DNA from: Acholoe squamosa
Lineage: Eukaryota > Annelida > Polychaeta > Phyllodocida > Polynoidae
Assembly: GCA_949317995.1 (NCBI GenBank)
Contig: OX439045.1
Span: 44,783,693 to 44,847,692, forward strand
Reading direction: 5' to 3'
Length of the DNA: 64,000 bases
The stretch's first letter is position 1, and each line of letters opens with the position of its first letter. Shown one piece after another: positions 28,243 through 38,400 of this stretch. The translations under genes and the position numbers were made by a program. Under the pieces are notes generated by a model. That model was not told the origin of the DNA. It made no database searches and worked only from the letters and a program-made list of their open reading frames with translations.

Positions 28243-29652
28243 TGCATGTACCTTAGACAGTCCTGATGGCGCAGGAGATGGCCCTCGTGATGATGTGACT
28301 CCGCTGCCCGGTGAACCCAGGAAGGAGCTGGAACTATGCCACATACCTGAGTGCTCTCACATCCACAAGCGACGTTTCAGTAAGATGCGCACATTTTATG
28401 AGAAGAAGATCACTGGCCAAGTTGAAGACTACGAATCCCTCGAACATGAGAAGCAGGAAGTCAATTCCAAAATTGCTTCTCTCCGAGCAGACCTCAAGCG
28501 CAAGGAGAGACAGCTCGAACTCGCTGAAGCTCACAAGAAAACAGTGAGTGATGGACGGATCCTTTAGGCTATGGATGTGATTTCCCAGCAAGTCAATGAG
28601 ACCTTGAGCCATACCAAGAGGAAGAAGATCCTGCACAGGCTAACAGACCCACAAGTTCTCACCGAGAAGAAACTAATGGCTGCTATGGCCAAGAAGTTCG
28701 GTCTCACTGGGAAGGCAGCCAAGCACATTTCAATTAACAAAGATGTAACGGCACATGGGATAAAGAAGGAAGAACTTAGAGAGTTTGTGATTGCATTTGT
28801 AGAGGACGGAGAGTTCACTCGGTTGTGTCCTGGGAAGAAGCAGAAGGTGACTCACTTTGCTAAGAATCAACACAACGGTGTCAAGAAAGTGCTGCAGAAG
28901 CGTGTGTTACTGATGGATGTGAAGGAGATCCACGCTACGTACAGATACCGTGCTCCGGCGAAGTACCAGTGCCAGTACAACCACTTTGCTTGCATTCTAA
29001 GGAAGTGTAAGTGGATTGTCCCACTGCGGCAGCACAAGGTAGAGTGTTGTCTCTGTAAGACACTTCAGAACTATGCGCTGAAGCTCACAGCTATCCATGC
29101 TTTTGCACCATTTGTGCCAGTGACTTCACCAAAGCAGGACTTTAGAAGGTTTTGAGAGATGGGACTGGTAGGAGGAACAACAATTACTCCTACACCAACT
29201 TGCCAGATGAGATTACCTTCAAGCGATGGCAGCTCTCCCCTGTGTTGATCGGCGCGAAGGAAGCTCAACGAGACCTTCTGGGTCAACAGACTGCAGCCTG
29301 TAGACGGTTCTCTGGAAAAGTCCGACTTCATCGCTGAATTGATCAAGGACTACGACTCGCCGAAATAACCACTCGGACCGTGCTAAACACCAGCATTAAA
29401 GTACGACAACAGCACGAGGAGCTCAGGCAAGATGACTGTACAAGACAGATGGACTTTGCACAGAACTGGCTGGTAGGCTTTGGAGAGGGAGGTGAGATCC
29501 AGTCTTTTTCAACAAAGACGGAATCACTGTCCACCCAGTCGTCATTCACTTGAAGCAGGACGGCATAACTATATCAAAGTGCCTCTGCTACATGTCCGAT
29601 GACCGGATGCATGACGCTGGAACCATCGCCCACATCATGAAGGTGTACGATG
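28243..29652 (+). pseudogene. Exon block 7: coiled coil, core domain, MDFAQN motif
   Basis: The acceptor TTTGTTCATTTCAG opens the main frame. A Cys/His segment (CHIPECSHIHKRRF) is followed by a coiled coil. The frame hits TAG at 28,565-28,567 and continues in the same frame for another 194 codons, including GKKQKVTHFAKN and a C-terminal Cys cluster (ILRKCKW; ECCLCKTL). Frameshifts then break the FKRWQ, EKSDFIAELIKDYD, MDFAQN and TVHPVV segments. The block closes at a GTGTAAG donor in phase 1. Order and motifs suggest a transposase-like core. Confidence 0.7.
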
Positions 29653-30713
29653 GTGTAAGAGAAATCCATAATGGATAATAATGTGTGACCAGCAGTGCCG
29701 ACAATGATAGGATATGTAAAGTAATTTAATAGAGAGGCAAAGAAAAAGGCACTAAGGCAAGACAAAGTGATTAATGTTTATTGACAAACAAAATGAGTTG
29801 ATGGCGTGTTTCACAGGAATTAGGGTATAAATTGTGATGTTCAGGTCCATAATGAGATTTGAGACAGAAGGCTTGATGGCTCCAGTCGAGAGATGAAGGA
29901 GATAAACTTCAGAAATCCCATCTGAAAACGAAAGAGATAATTAGTTTAGGACCAGTAGAACTGGAGGGATTAATGATGAATAATGGGAAGAAGAATATTA
30001 GATTAAGACATAACTACTTTACAAAGTTGAGTAATAAAAGGGAAATAAATATGAGATAGTAATGTCATGAGACAAATACATGTCTCTGCGCAGGCGCGCC
30101 GAGATGACAATAATCCTCAAATAATATATTTGTGGACTCCAGGCCTGGGAAGGGGCTCTCCCTCTCCATGCAGGGATCCTCCCTGTGTGGACTTAGGATC
30201 CACATTAAAGTTGGACTATCATAACAACTATTAAGACTCTCCATGTGAGTACACTGCATTGCTTAATTAGAAGTTGAATTGGACCAAACTTGCCTGCTGC
30301 CTTGCCTGCTGTGTGATAATATGTGATTTTAGGAAGTGGAAGTTATTGCTAGTGAGCCTTAATATGAAGAGGAAATAAAGATTGTATTAACTAGAGGATA
30401 TGACGGAGTGTTAATCATCGGAAAAGTGCCGGAGTATTTGATGAACCTTTGTACCCTTGTTGTGCTTGACGTGTTAGTAGCCGAGGAGAGAAATCAATAA
30501 AAGTCTTCAGTCAGGAGGTATCTCTCACTGGTTTTATTTGAGTAGGATCACTGCACAGCTTGATATGTGTACTGGGCTGAGGTAGTGGCACACTCTACAA
30601 TTTATAAGGAGCTAGCTCAAACCCCAAAATGCACTTTGTTACATCTATATGCAGCAATTAGAAAACGAGGCCAAAACAACATCAAATTAATAGAGTAAAC
30701 ACACAGTACAAAG
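29653..30713 (+). other. Intron of the decayed gene (1,061 bp)
   Basis: Begins GTGTAAGAG and ends TACAAAG. Joining the flanks in phase 1 brings KVYD next to SLQVHPHIKIVHYWTD with no residue lost, which argues for an intron rather than a random insertion. It contains AATAAA near 30,498. Confidence 0.55.
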
Positions 30714-31842
30714 TGAGTCTGCAAGTTCACCCGCACATCAAGATCGTGCACTACTGGACAGATTCACCATCATCCCAGTACCGTTACATATCGATCTCCA
30801 GTCTGGTATGCTGCCACCATGAGCTCTTTCAACTTGACACAACTTGGGATTACTTTGAGACCAATAACGGCAAAGGCCCATGTGATGGGGTCGGCGCTGC
30901 CACTAAACAGAAGGCTGACTACAAAGGGAATAAGGGAAATGATCTACAGTGCCCAGCTGTTTGTGGAACAGTGCAACGATGGCGAGATGTCTGTGTTGTA
31001 TGTCGATGACGGACACCTTTGAGTCGCGCGGTCGGCTGCCTTTCATGGTATCCCCAAAGTCTGTGCAAGGTTCCATGACAGTCCACTCTGTAGCAGTGAT
31101 GCCCCGATCAGAGAAGATTTGCACGAGATCTACTTCATGCTTCGACGAGTGCTGCTGGGACAGAGACAACTACATCCCTAAGCTAGACAACGAGTGTGCT
31201 TCTACCCCTGTTAGATCCCAGTGGAAAGAGTTCCTGCTGTATAACTATGACATCATGCTGCAGCTGGATTCACTCAAGACAGTGAGGCTTGAAGCCGAAG
31301 AGTTAGCCCGTAAAGCAGCTGAGAAGGAAGAGGCAGAGAAGCGTGCTAGGAGTGCTCTTGCACAGGTCATTTAAGATCATATCATGGATGAGAATGACGA
31401 TATCCCAGATGAGACTGAGGAACCTGAGGTCGAGGCAGAAGCCGAGCTGGAAGAAGCCCAGACACCAGCTGGCCAGCAAGCAGAGAATGGCAGTATGCGC
31501 TATGTAGATGACCCCTCTGATGTCCACCATGACTGTGTCTGACAGGAGCTGTTTGAGCGTGGCAGTTTTGTAGCAGCTGTGTGGGGGAATTCCTGGTATA
31601 TCGTGCAGATCACCAGTGAGAGACTTGCCCACGGATACGACAACTTGAACTTCATGCGGCCTGGTTTCCGAGCAGAAACCAGTTGGAACAAGATCATCAA
31701 ACTGTCCTCGCCAAAACTAACTGACGAAGAAGAGGTATCCGAGGCTGACATCATCTGCCCTGTGGCATCCCCTTACTGTGAATCAAACACTCGTAAGATC
31801 ATGTTAACTAGTGAAGAATTCAAGTCTGTGCAGTCTAGTTAG
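30714..31842 (+). pseudogene. Exon block 8: GKGPCDG motif and C-terminal domain
   Basis: It begins with KIVHYWTDSPSSQYR, then ETNNGKGPCDGVGAATK, then a frameshift near 30,930 to EMIYSAQLFVEQCND. A coiled coil (ELARKAAEKEEAEKRAR) ends at TAA 31,372-31,374. The same frame resumes through an acidic stretch, meets TGA near 31,537, and ends with a small domain containing WYIVQI and LNFMRPGF before TAG at 31,842. Confidence 0.65.
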
Positions 31843-33560
31843 TTTGACTATAGACCTCAGCTACCACATAGAAGGCTTAATGGTAGAGACAAGTAACTGT
31901 CTATCGACGTGCACTAGTTACCCATCACTATGGACTCCAGCTTTGCCTGTAAGGGCTTGAGGCTTCTACTATACCCAAACCTGACTTCACCTGTCTGTCT
32001 GTCATGTTTACAGAATCATTGATGAAGATATCACAAGTTATTTTAAACCATCTTACACTGAACTTTACAGGATATTTGGATTATGTTTTCAGTTTCATTA
32101 TATTATCAAAACAACAGCTCCCTCTTTTAAAGTGCAAAAATAATCATTTAATACCAAAATAGTAGGATTTCACTAAAGAATAAAGAGCAAAACTACCGTC
32201 TAGATACCTAAACAAGCCGCTGTATCATATTATTAGTTAGAACGTTTGGTTGCCATTGTAACCAAACACACTAATGTTTCACCATACATTGAAGAAATAC
32301 CCGCTCCAAATTGGTCAGAACATATAATCAGAGACATACCTTAAAAGCAATAGGCAGACAGTACTTATGTATCCGAAATCAAGGCAATACTTTGGGAATT
32401 AGAGAGAAATTGCAAATAATCCTGGGCACAAAAAGGTTAATTAAATCATTTTCTCTTCTAGTTATAAGTGTTTGGTGAGTTGATACAGGGGCAGAGAGGA
32501 CGACAGCTTACCCAGGTAGCTCCAGGTGAAGATTCATGTACATACTAACCATTCTGTACCATATCACATAGGTTTCTCATCAGAGTTCTAGGGAGAAAGA
32601 ACGATGAGAAACGTCCCTCATTTTATTATGATAACTAGATCAGACAGGTTAGAGTGATTTTTCATATCAGATAAGACAGTACAGGCAATTTTTTGATGGG
32701 GAAGAAGTGGGGCTGAATTTGATATATCTTTGTACCAGTACAGTTAATTCTTCATGCAGTTTTGTTTGACTTGTAAAGTTGGTAAGTGGAAAATATATGA
32801 ATGGTTGAGTTGCTCATTTTTTTATTTACAGTTTGAGTTTGAGACAGAAGTGTCATGCTGGTCCGGTTCAAAATTTTATTTTTTCCCATTTCTGAGGGAG
32901 CTAGGAAGGCAATGATGGAAATATGTCGGTGGGATGGCCCAGCAGGGAACACCCGTAATAAAATTACATGGTTGAGAGCTGCTGTTGACCTGTCAAGTAG
33001 CTTTCGGGAGGTTTCAGTAGATGGGTACTGCTCCAGACAAGTTAGGGTCCATGTAGGAATATAAATTTGGCACCTTGAACTGTAATAAGAGATGTGGTAC
33101 ATGTCCAAATTCAGGGCTTAGTAGATATATTTTTGGCTCGTGCATCTTTTGGAGGTATTTCTCAAGGTAAATGGATGGAATATAGGTCAAAAAGCATGGG
33201 AAAGGACAGCAGGAAGGGTCTCAAATAGGCAGAATATGAATAGAAGGGACGTAGTGCAATGTAGGGTAAGTGGGAGGGTGGGGGGTGTAGATGGTGTTTG
33301 GTGAACTTTACAGACACCGGTAGGAAATGCCCAAAATTTAATTAGTCAGTACAGCAGACAGCATTCATAGTAGAAAAAAGGGGTCACAGGGGTGATTTTA
33401 AAGATGGATTGTAAAGTTAAACAGTTATTTCTTAAAGTTAACCCTTACGTGCCAAGAATAACAAAAGTGCGTTCTCAAGCACTCATATATGTTCAACAGG
33501 CCACCATGGATTTAATATTAATCAGATTGAGCTGATTTTAAGACCAGCAGACCTGTACTG
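31843..33560. other. Intergenic
   Basis: No recognisable exon or complete repeat element. Confidence 0.55.
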
Positions 33561-33576
33561 TTAACCCATTGAGGGC

Positions 33577-33663
33577 CAGCATTAACTATAGTTGACAGCA
33601 TGGTAGGCCTAGCATTGACTATAGTCGACACCACGGTAGGCCTGGCGTCGAATATAGTCAACG
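33577..33663. repeat. Three ~33-bp imperfect tandem units
   Basis: Units share GCATTxACTATAGTxGACAxCA and GGTAGGCCT. They lie 20 bp left of the foldback element. Confidence 0.6.
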
Positions 33664-33683
33664 CCCATTATATAGGATTTGTA

Positions 33684-33875
33684 TAGGTATTGAAAATAGG
33701 CTCGTGGACTCGTGGATTTACGGGTTAATAATCCACTCCCCCTTCGGGGTCGTGGATTATTAACCCGTAAATCCACTCGTGCGTTCCCATAACATACATT
33801 AAACGCTACGTAAACATGTAAATATGATGGTGACTAATAAAGTGGAAGCCTCATCGAGCCTATTTTCAATACCTA
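33684..33875. mobile_element. 192-bp foldback MITE with TA target duplication
   Basis: 21-bp perfect terminal inverted repeats (TAGGTATTGAAAATAGGCTCG) are flanked on both sides by TA. Inside lies a second perfect 25-bp inverted repeat (33,712-33,736 with 33,752-33,776). No coding capacity. TA duplication fits Tc1/mariner-type mobilisation, but the family is not identified. Confidence 0.75.
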
Positions 33876-33947
33876 TAAAATTAACCATGCATTTTTCATT
33901 TTATATCTGCATATATTTGTGTGTAAAATGACTTTCTTTAGTACATA

Positions 33948-34250
33948 CACTGCAAAAAAGGTGTTTAAAGATACACACGAAATTTTCTCAACACCAACAT
34001 TTAAACATCTAAACACTTGAAGTGTTTAGGTGTTTAGCTTTTAAACACTTATTCTCAAACACCTAAACACTGAAGTGTTTAAGTGTTTAGCATTTAAACA
34101 CTTGGTTAAACACTTCCTAGTTAAACGCGTTTAAAATTGAACGCGTTTAACACTTAAGAAGCATTGAGAAAAGTGGGACAAATAAGTGTTTAACCAAGTG
34201 TTTAACTTCTAAACACTGGTGTTTAATCCCTAAACACTGTTTTTACAGTG
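33948..34250. mobile_element. 303-bp CACTG-ended element rich in GTTTAG/CTAAAC
   Basis: The left end CACTGCAAAAAAGGTGTTTA and right end TAAACACTGTTTTTACAGTG are imperfect inverted repeats. TA lies directly outside each. Inside are many short direct and inverted copies of GTGTTTAG. It is non-coding and likely a MITE. Confidence 0.7.
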
Positions 34251-34483
34251 TATATATCAGAGGAAAGTAAGATATGTATGTTTATTGAGCTATGGGAGTT
34301 GGAATTAAACATCACAAAGAGGAAAAATCCATGGAACCTGACTGAAGGGTGCATGAAACCATGAGATAAGGCTGTGATTTGACAACCAGTGGAGACTCTA
34401 TGTTATGTTGTATCTAGTCTTAGGCCTAGTTAGGGCCTGGACTAGCATTCCTTCTCTGCTGCTAAACTGTATGTGGATAAATG

Positions 34484-34597
34484 TCACTGTGAGGGGTCTA
34501 TGATGTGTATAACATCCGTTGGTGAGTGGAACGTCCGAAACACTAACACTTTGAGGGCTGTAGGGCATATAGGCAGCGTCCAATTATGAGTGGGTGC
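34484..34597. repeat. Minisatellite remnant left of the hAT-like element
   Basis: Contains GTATAACATCCGTTGGTGAGTGGAA-like and CACTAACACTTTGAGGG segments, a diverged copy of the unit found at 36,560-36,740 and 38,206-38,400. Confidence 0.6.
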
Positions 34598-36555
34598 CCA
34601 GCAAATCTGAGTGAACATCAGTCATGGCGAGTGATGATGTTTGATAACTTTTGTGTGGTAACGAACTGTGTCGTCTTGTGTCATACTGAGTCAACTCTCA
34701 TTCAGTTTGACAAACCATCACTCACTTCAATAAAGGTGGTAGGAAAGGTTGGGTGAATGTTCATCAGCATGTGCCAATACTGGTAAAGTCTCACTTAGCT
34801 TGACGAACAAGTACTCACTTTGATACAGATGGTAGGGGAGACTGCATGAGCATGTGTCAGCATGTGTCAATACTTGTCAACTTTCACTTAGTTTGACAAA
34901 CAATCACTTACTGTGTAAAAGATGGTAGGGGAGACTGGGTGAGCGTGCATCAGCATGTGTCTACAGTTGTCAACTCTCACTCAACTTGACAAACAATCAC
35001 TCACTTCAATACAGATGTAAGGGAAGATTTGGTAAGCAAACACCAACATGTGTCAATAGTCGCCCACTCCCACACACCTTGACAAACAATCAGTCACTTC
35101 CATAAAGATGCAAGGAACGACTTGGTGAACAATTGTCAGCATGCATCAATAATTGCTAGCTCTCACTCAGCATGACTCATATTCACAATGAGAGACTATG
35201 GAATCTTCATGAATTCTGACTGCTTGTACTTTGCACAATAGGCCAATTGATTAAATGTCAATATGATAGATTATGTTACACATAGCAGTTTTCTTTCTTA
35301 CGTGATATGGAATACACATGAATCAGAAACGTAATGATACCAAAGAATATGGAATTCGGTGCATATATAAGACAAAAAAAGATGATTTGTTTTGTCTTTG
35401 GGACTTAGCACTGAGTTGGACTTATTTGCATTTTACATGTCATCTATGCATCTGTTAGGGGAAATAGATAGGAATTCTTAATATGATGGTAAAAATGGTC
35501 TGTATTGAGTGATAAAAGGGTAGATGTTATATACAATATGGGTGTAACAGACTGTGTGAGCATGCATCAACCTGTGTCAACTTCTGTCAACTCTCACTCA
35601 TCATGACACAACTTCACACAAGGTGACACACTACATAGTAGTCTGTGTTCTGATTGGTCCATATTAAATTCCCTCCCCTTTCTTTGTTCTCCTCCTGAGT
35701 TCAAAACAGACAAGCAGAGACAGCCAAGGAGGACAGATGTTAGGTGGTCACACAGATCTAGATTAATTTGTACTTCAAATCCCAGTTGACAGGTATTTCT
35801 ACAGTCATATATTGTTATTACTGATTATGTCTGAACATGCCTTACTGCTAATTTCAAGCATTAGTAGCAATACCCCAAGATAGTAGTACATTCAGAACTA
35901 TGAGTAAAGCCTATGGAAATTTAGGGGATTCAGAATGCTAAGTTATAAGTTCTGGTATCTGGGGACAAAGTGAATGATCATTCATTGTCAACATGGGTGG
36001 GATTGGGGTGGTCTAGATTTAGAATGTTTCTGTTTTGTGTTTATGATAATTATTTTGTTTTGATTTGAACCAGTATTCCCAGGAATACTACAAGGTATCA
36101 TACATCAACACCAAAATCACCCATTTCCAAGGAGAGTGGGTAAAACATGATAATGTGAGGAAAGATATCTTACATGGAAACAGGATAATCAGATGAATTG
36201 GTGTTCACAATAAAGCCACAAAATGAAAATCCACACCCCCCATTCCTAGCTCCCCCCCCCAAGCACAAATTGGTCAGTGTGTCATTGTGCGTGATACTGC
36301 GTCATAACCTATGCATCATTGTGTGTCATACTGCGTCATAACCTATGCATCATTGTGTGTCATACTACGTCATAACCCATGCATCATTGTGCGTCATAAC
36401 CCATGCATCATTGTGTATGAAGATGAGTCATAATGCATATGTCAGTCTACATGAAGCTGAGTCAGCCCTGGCAATGCTTGACGCAAACAGAATTTCCAGG
36501 AGCACACTGCGTGAAGGCTCACACACTTTGACTCAACTTCACGAAGATTTGCTGG
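34598..36555. mobile_element. 1,958-bp hAT-like non-autonomous element with internal tandem repeats
   Basis: Ends CCAGCAAATCT and AGATTTGCTGG (CCAGCAAATC-type) are inverted. They are flanked by GTGGGTGC (34,590-34,597) and GTGGATGC (36,556-36,563), an 8-bp direct repeat with one mismatch, the target length of hAT elements. The flanks together rebuild one unit of the surrounding minisatellite. Inside are ~95-bp tandem units near 34,690-35,190 (CACTCAxCTTGACAAACAATCACTC-like) and ~34-bp units near 36,285-36,420. No transposase. Confidence 0.7.
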
Positions 36556-36740
36556 GTGGATGCTGTCAGGCCGCCACACCAATACTTTGTATGATGTGTA
36601 TAAGGCGTCCATTGGTGAGTGTAAGGTGTCAGGGTGGCACAGTAACACTTTTAAGGGTGTATGACGTGTATAAGGTAGATATATGGCATGCGTTAGTGAG
36701 TGGAAGCTGTCAGGCCGCCACACCAACACTTTGAGGTATT
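36556..36740. repeat. ~65-bp minisatellite, right of the hAT-like element
   Basis: Units contain GTGAGTGxAAGxTGTCAGG, CCGCCACACCAACACTTTGAGG and GTATGACGTGTATAAGG. Confidence 0.7.
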
Positions 36741-37851
36741 TATGACATTGTCATACTAGGGATATGTGTATGATCAAGTTGTCATATGAGGAATATCATA
36801 TGACTAGTGGCTATAATAAGTAAGAATATCAAGCTCTTATCTTGTGTTCCAGTTATCACTGGTTCATTCAAGCTTAGGCAGTATTCATGTATCAGTAATA
36901 CAAATGTCAATACACAGGTAATTCACACACACAGTAAATATAATATGGGTCTAAGTAAGTGTTCCACTCCTATGTGTAATAGTAATAATACACTGTCCAA
37001 TATAGGTTCTAGGTGGGTTCCCACAACCTAGCTCCTGGCCTGCTGGTAGAGGATAATATAAAAGTGTAGCTTTACCCTCTTGTAGATAGATGGAAGAAGA
37101 GAGCCTCTGGCCACAAGTGGGGTGTAGTCCTATGCCTGTCTAACCCAACAGAGTGTTCTTGTGACACATGCATAGCAGGCTGCAGGAGAGCTGGACTGGA
37201 GATGTTGTCACTGAGGTGGTTCTCTGGATACTGCCTTAATGGAGGCCAATGGCTGGGTTTAAGTAGCCAACCCATAGCTTCCTCTCCCAGACTAGCTGGA
37301 GCCAGTGGCAACTGCCACTGCCTTTGTCCATTAGTGCTGAGTCTTTCATGTCCATGGGGGTACATAGGACGCCCCCATCAGCCTACTGGCGCCTCCATTG
37401 TCCAGCTCGGTGTTGCATCTTCAGACACCAGTATCTCAATCATTTGTGCATCTAGAGCTTAGTAACTGCGCATGAGCGGAGGGGAAGTTGTCAGCTGTCA
37501 GATGCCAGCTGGATGGGTGTTGAGCTGTAATTAACGTGTCTGTGTCACATCTCGAACTTAAAACACTCCAAACAGCCTAGCTCCGCTACTAATGAGTGTT
37601 AAGCGCCCAGGTTAAGCCCATTGGGTCCATCATGGACTGGCATTAACAGAACTGCTCCAATATTTGGGCTGGGCAGCCGTGGGGTAGCTTGAGAGCTGCC
37701 CAAAGTTCACAAAGCCATTACCTCTATAGCATATTGTTAGTGTTATGGTGTTCAGGGGCCTGTGACACTATTGTTCATGGTCAGTGGACCATGACGTCGG
37801 TTACTTTGGTCCTTTACATTATTTATTTTCTCATTGGGTTTTCATCACCGT

Positions 37852-37922
37852 TCAGTGTGGCGCTATGGCTAATGTCCTCGCCAACCAGCACTGCGGCTGG
37901 GGTTCAATTCTCCTACGAGTTG
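37852..37922 (+). repeat. tRNA-like SINE head
   Basis: TGGCGCTATGGCTAAT (box A-like) and GGGTTCAATTCTC (box B-like) are at tRNA spacing, without a pairing acceptor stem. Confidence 0.5.
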
Positions 37923-38205
37923 GGACGATTTTTCACATTGAAACAATGGCTAGACTGACTTTGTATGTCTGCCAGCATTTCCCAAAATATTCTAAGTCCA
38001 ACTTGACCCCGAAAAAGTATATACCTAAAATTTCAAAAATGCACATGGGTGTTAAATGCAGAATAAATGCACGGCTAAACTGCATATAAAACCACCGGAA
38101 GTGCCAGAATCGTGGTATAAGGAGTTATATGTATCAATGCCTCATCTTATATGCATTAATACAATCATATGTTACAATTTATGGCATTACTAAAATGTAT
38201 ATGAC

Positions 38206-38400
38206 AACGTGTAAAAGGCGTCCACTACAGAGTGGAAACTGTCAGGCCGCCACACCAATAATTTGAGGCGTCGTTGGTGAGTGGAAACTTTCAGGGCAGC
38301 AAGCTAACACTTTGAGGGGTGTATGACGTGTAGAAGGCGTCCCTTACTGAGTGGAGGCTGTCAGGGCAGCAAGCTATCACTTTGAGGGGTGTATAGTATG
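38206..38400. repeat. ~65-bp minisatellite, second block
   Basis: Three units of the same family (AGTGGAAACTGTCAGGCCGC, CACTTTGAGGGGTGTATGACG). It is 1.5 kb from the first block. Confidence 0.75.

Larger units (their letters stand above)
26019..31842 (+). pseudogene. Spliced, decayed transposase-like gene (GKGPCDG family)
   Basis: At least eight exon blocks on the plus strand are bounded by good GT/AG sites, and several neighbouring blocks keep phase. The order is a repeat-rich N-terminus, basic AT-hook-like region, coiled coil, a Lys-rich domain ending in a Cys-rich segment, the motif MDFAQN, TVHPVV, YWTDSPSSQYR, GKGPCDGVG, a second coiled coil and a small C-terminal domain (WYIVQI...NLNFMRPG). 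From memory, this order matches uncharacterised multi-copy proteins of marine animals that look transposon-derived; the Asp residues in MDF and WTD may be catalytic. Stops at 28,565, 31,372 and ~31,537, and frameshifts near 27,160, 29,150, 29,270, 29,350-29,400, 29,505 and 30,930, show it is broken. Element ends were not found. Confidence 0.7.

Noticed and set aside
29653-30713. Solo LTR inserted in the decayed gene
   Set aside because: No matching TG...CA ends with flanking duplication; GT/AG removal restores a phase-correct protein join, so an intron is simpler.
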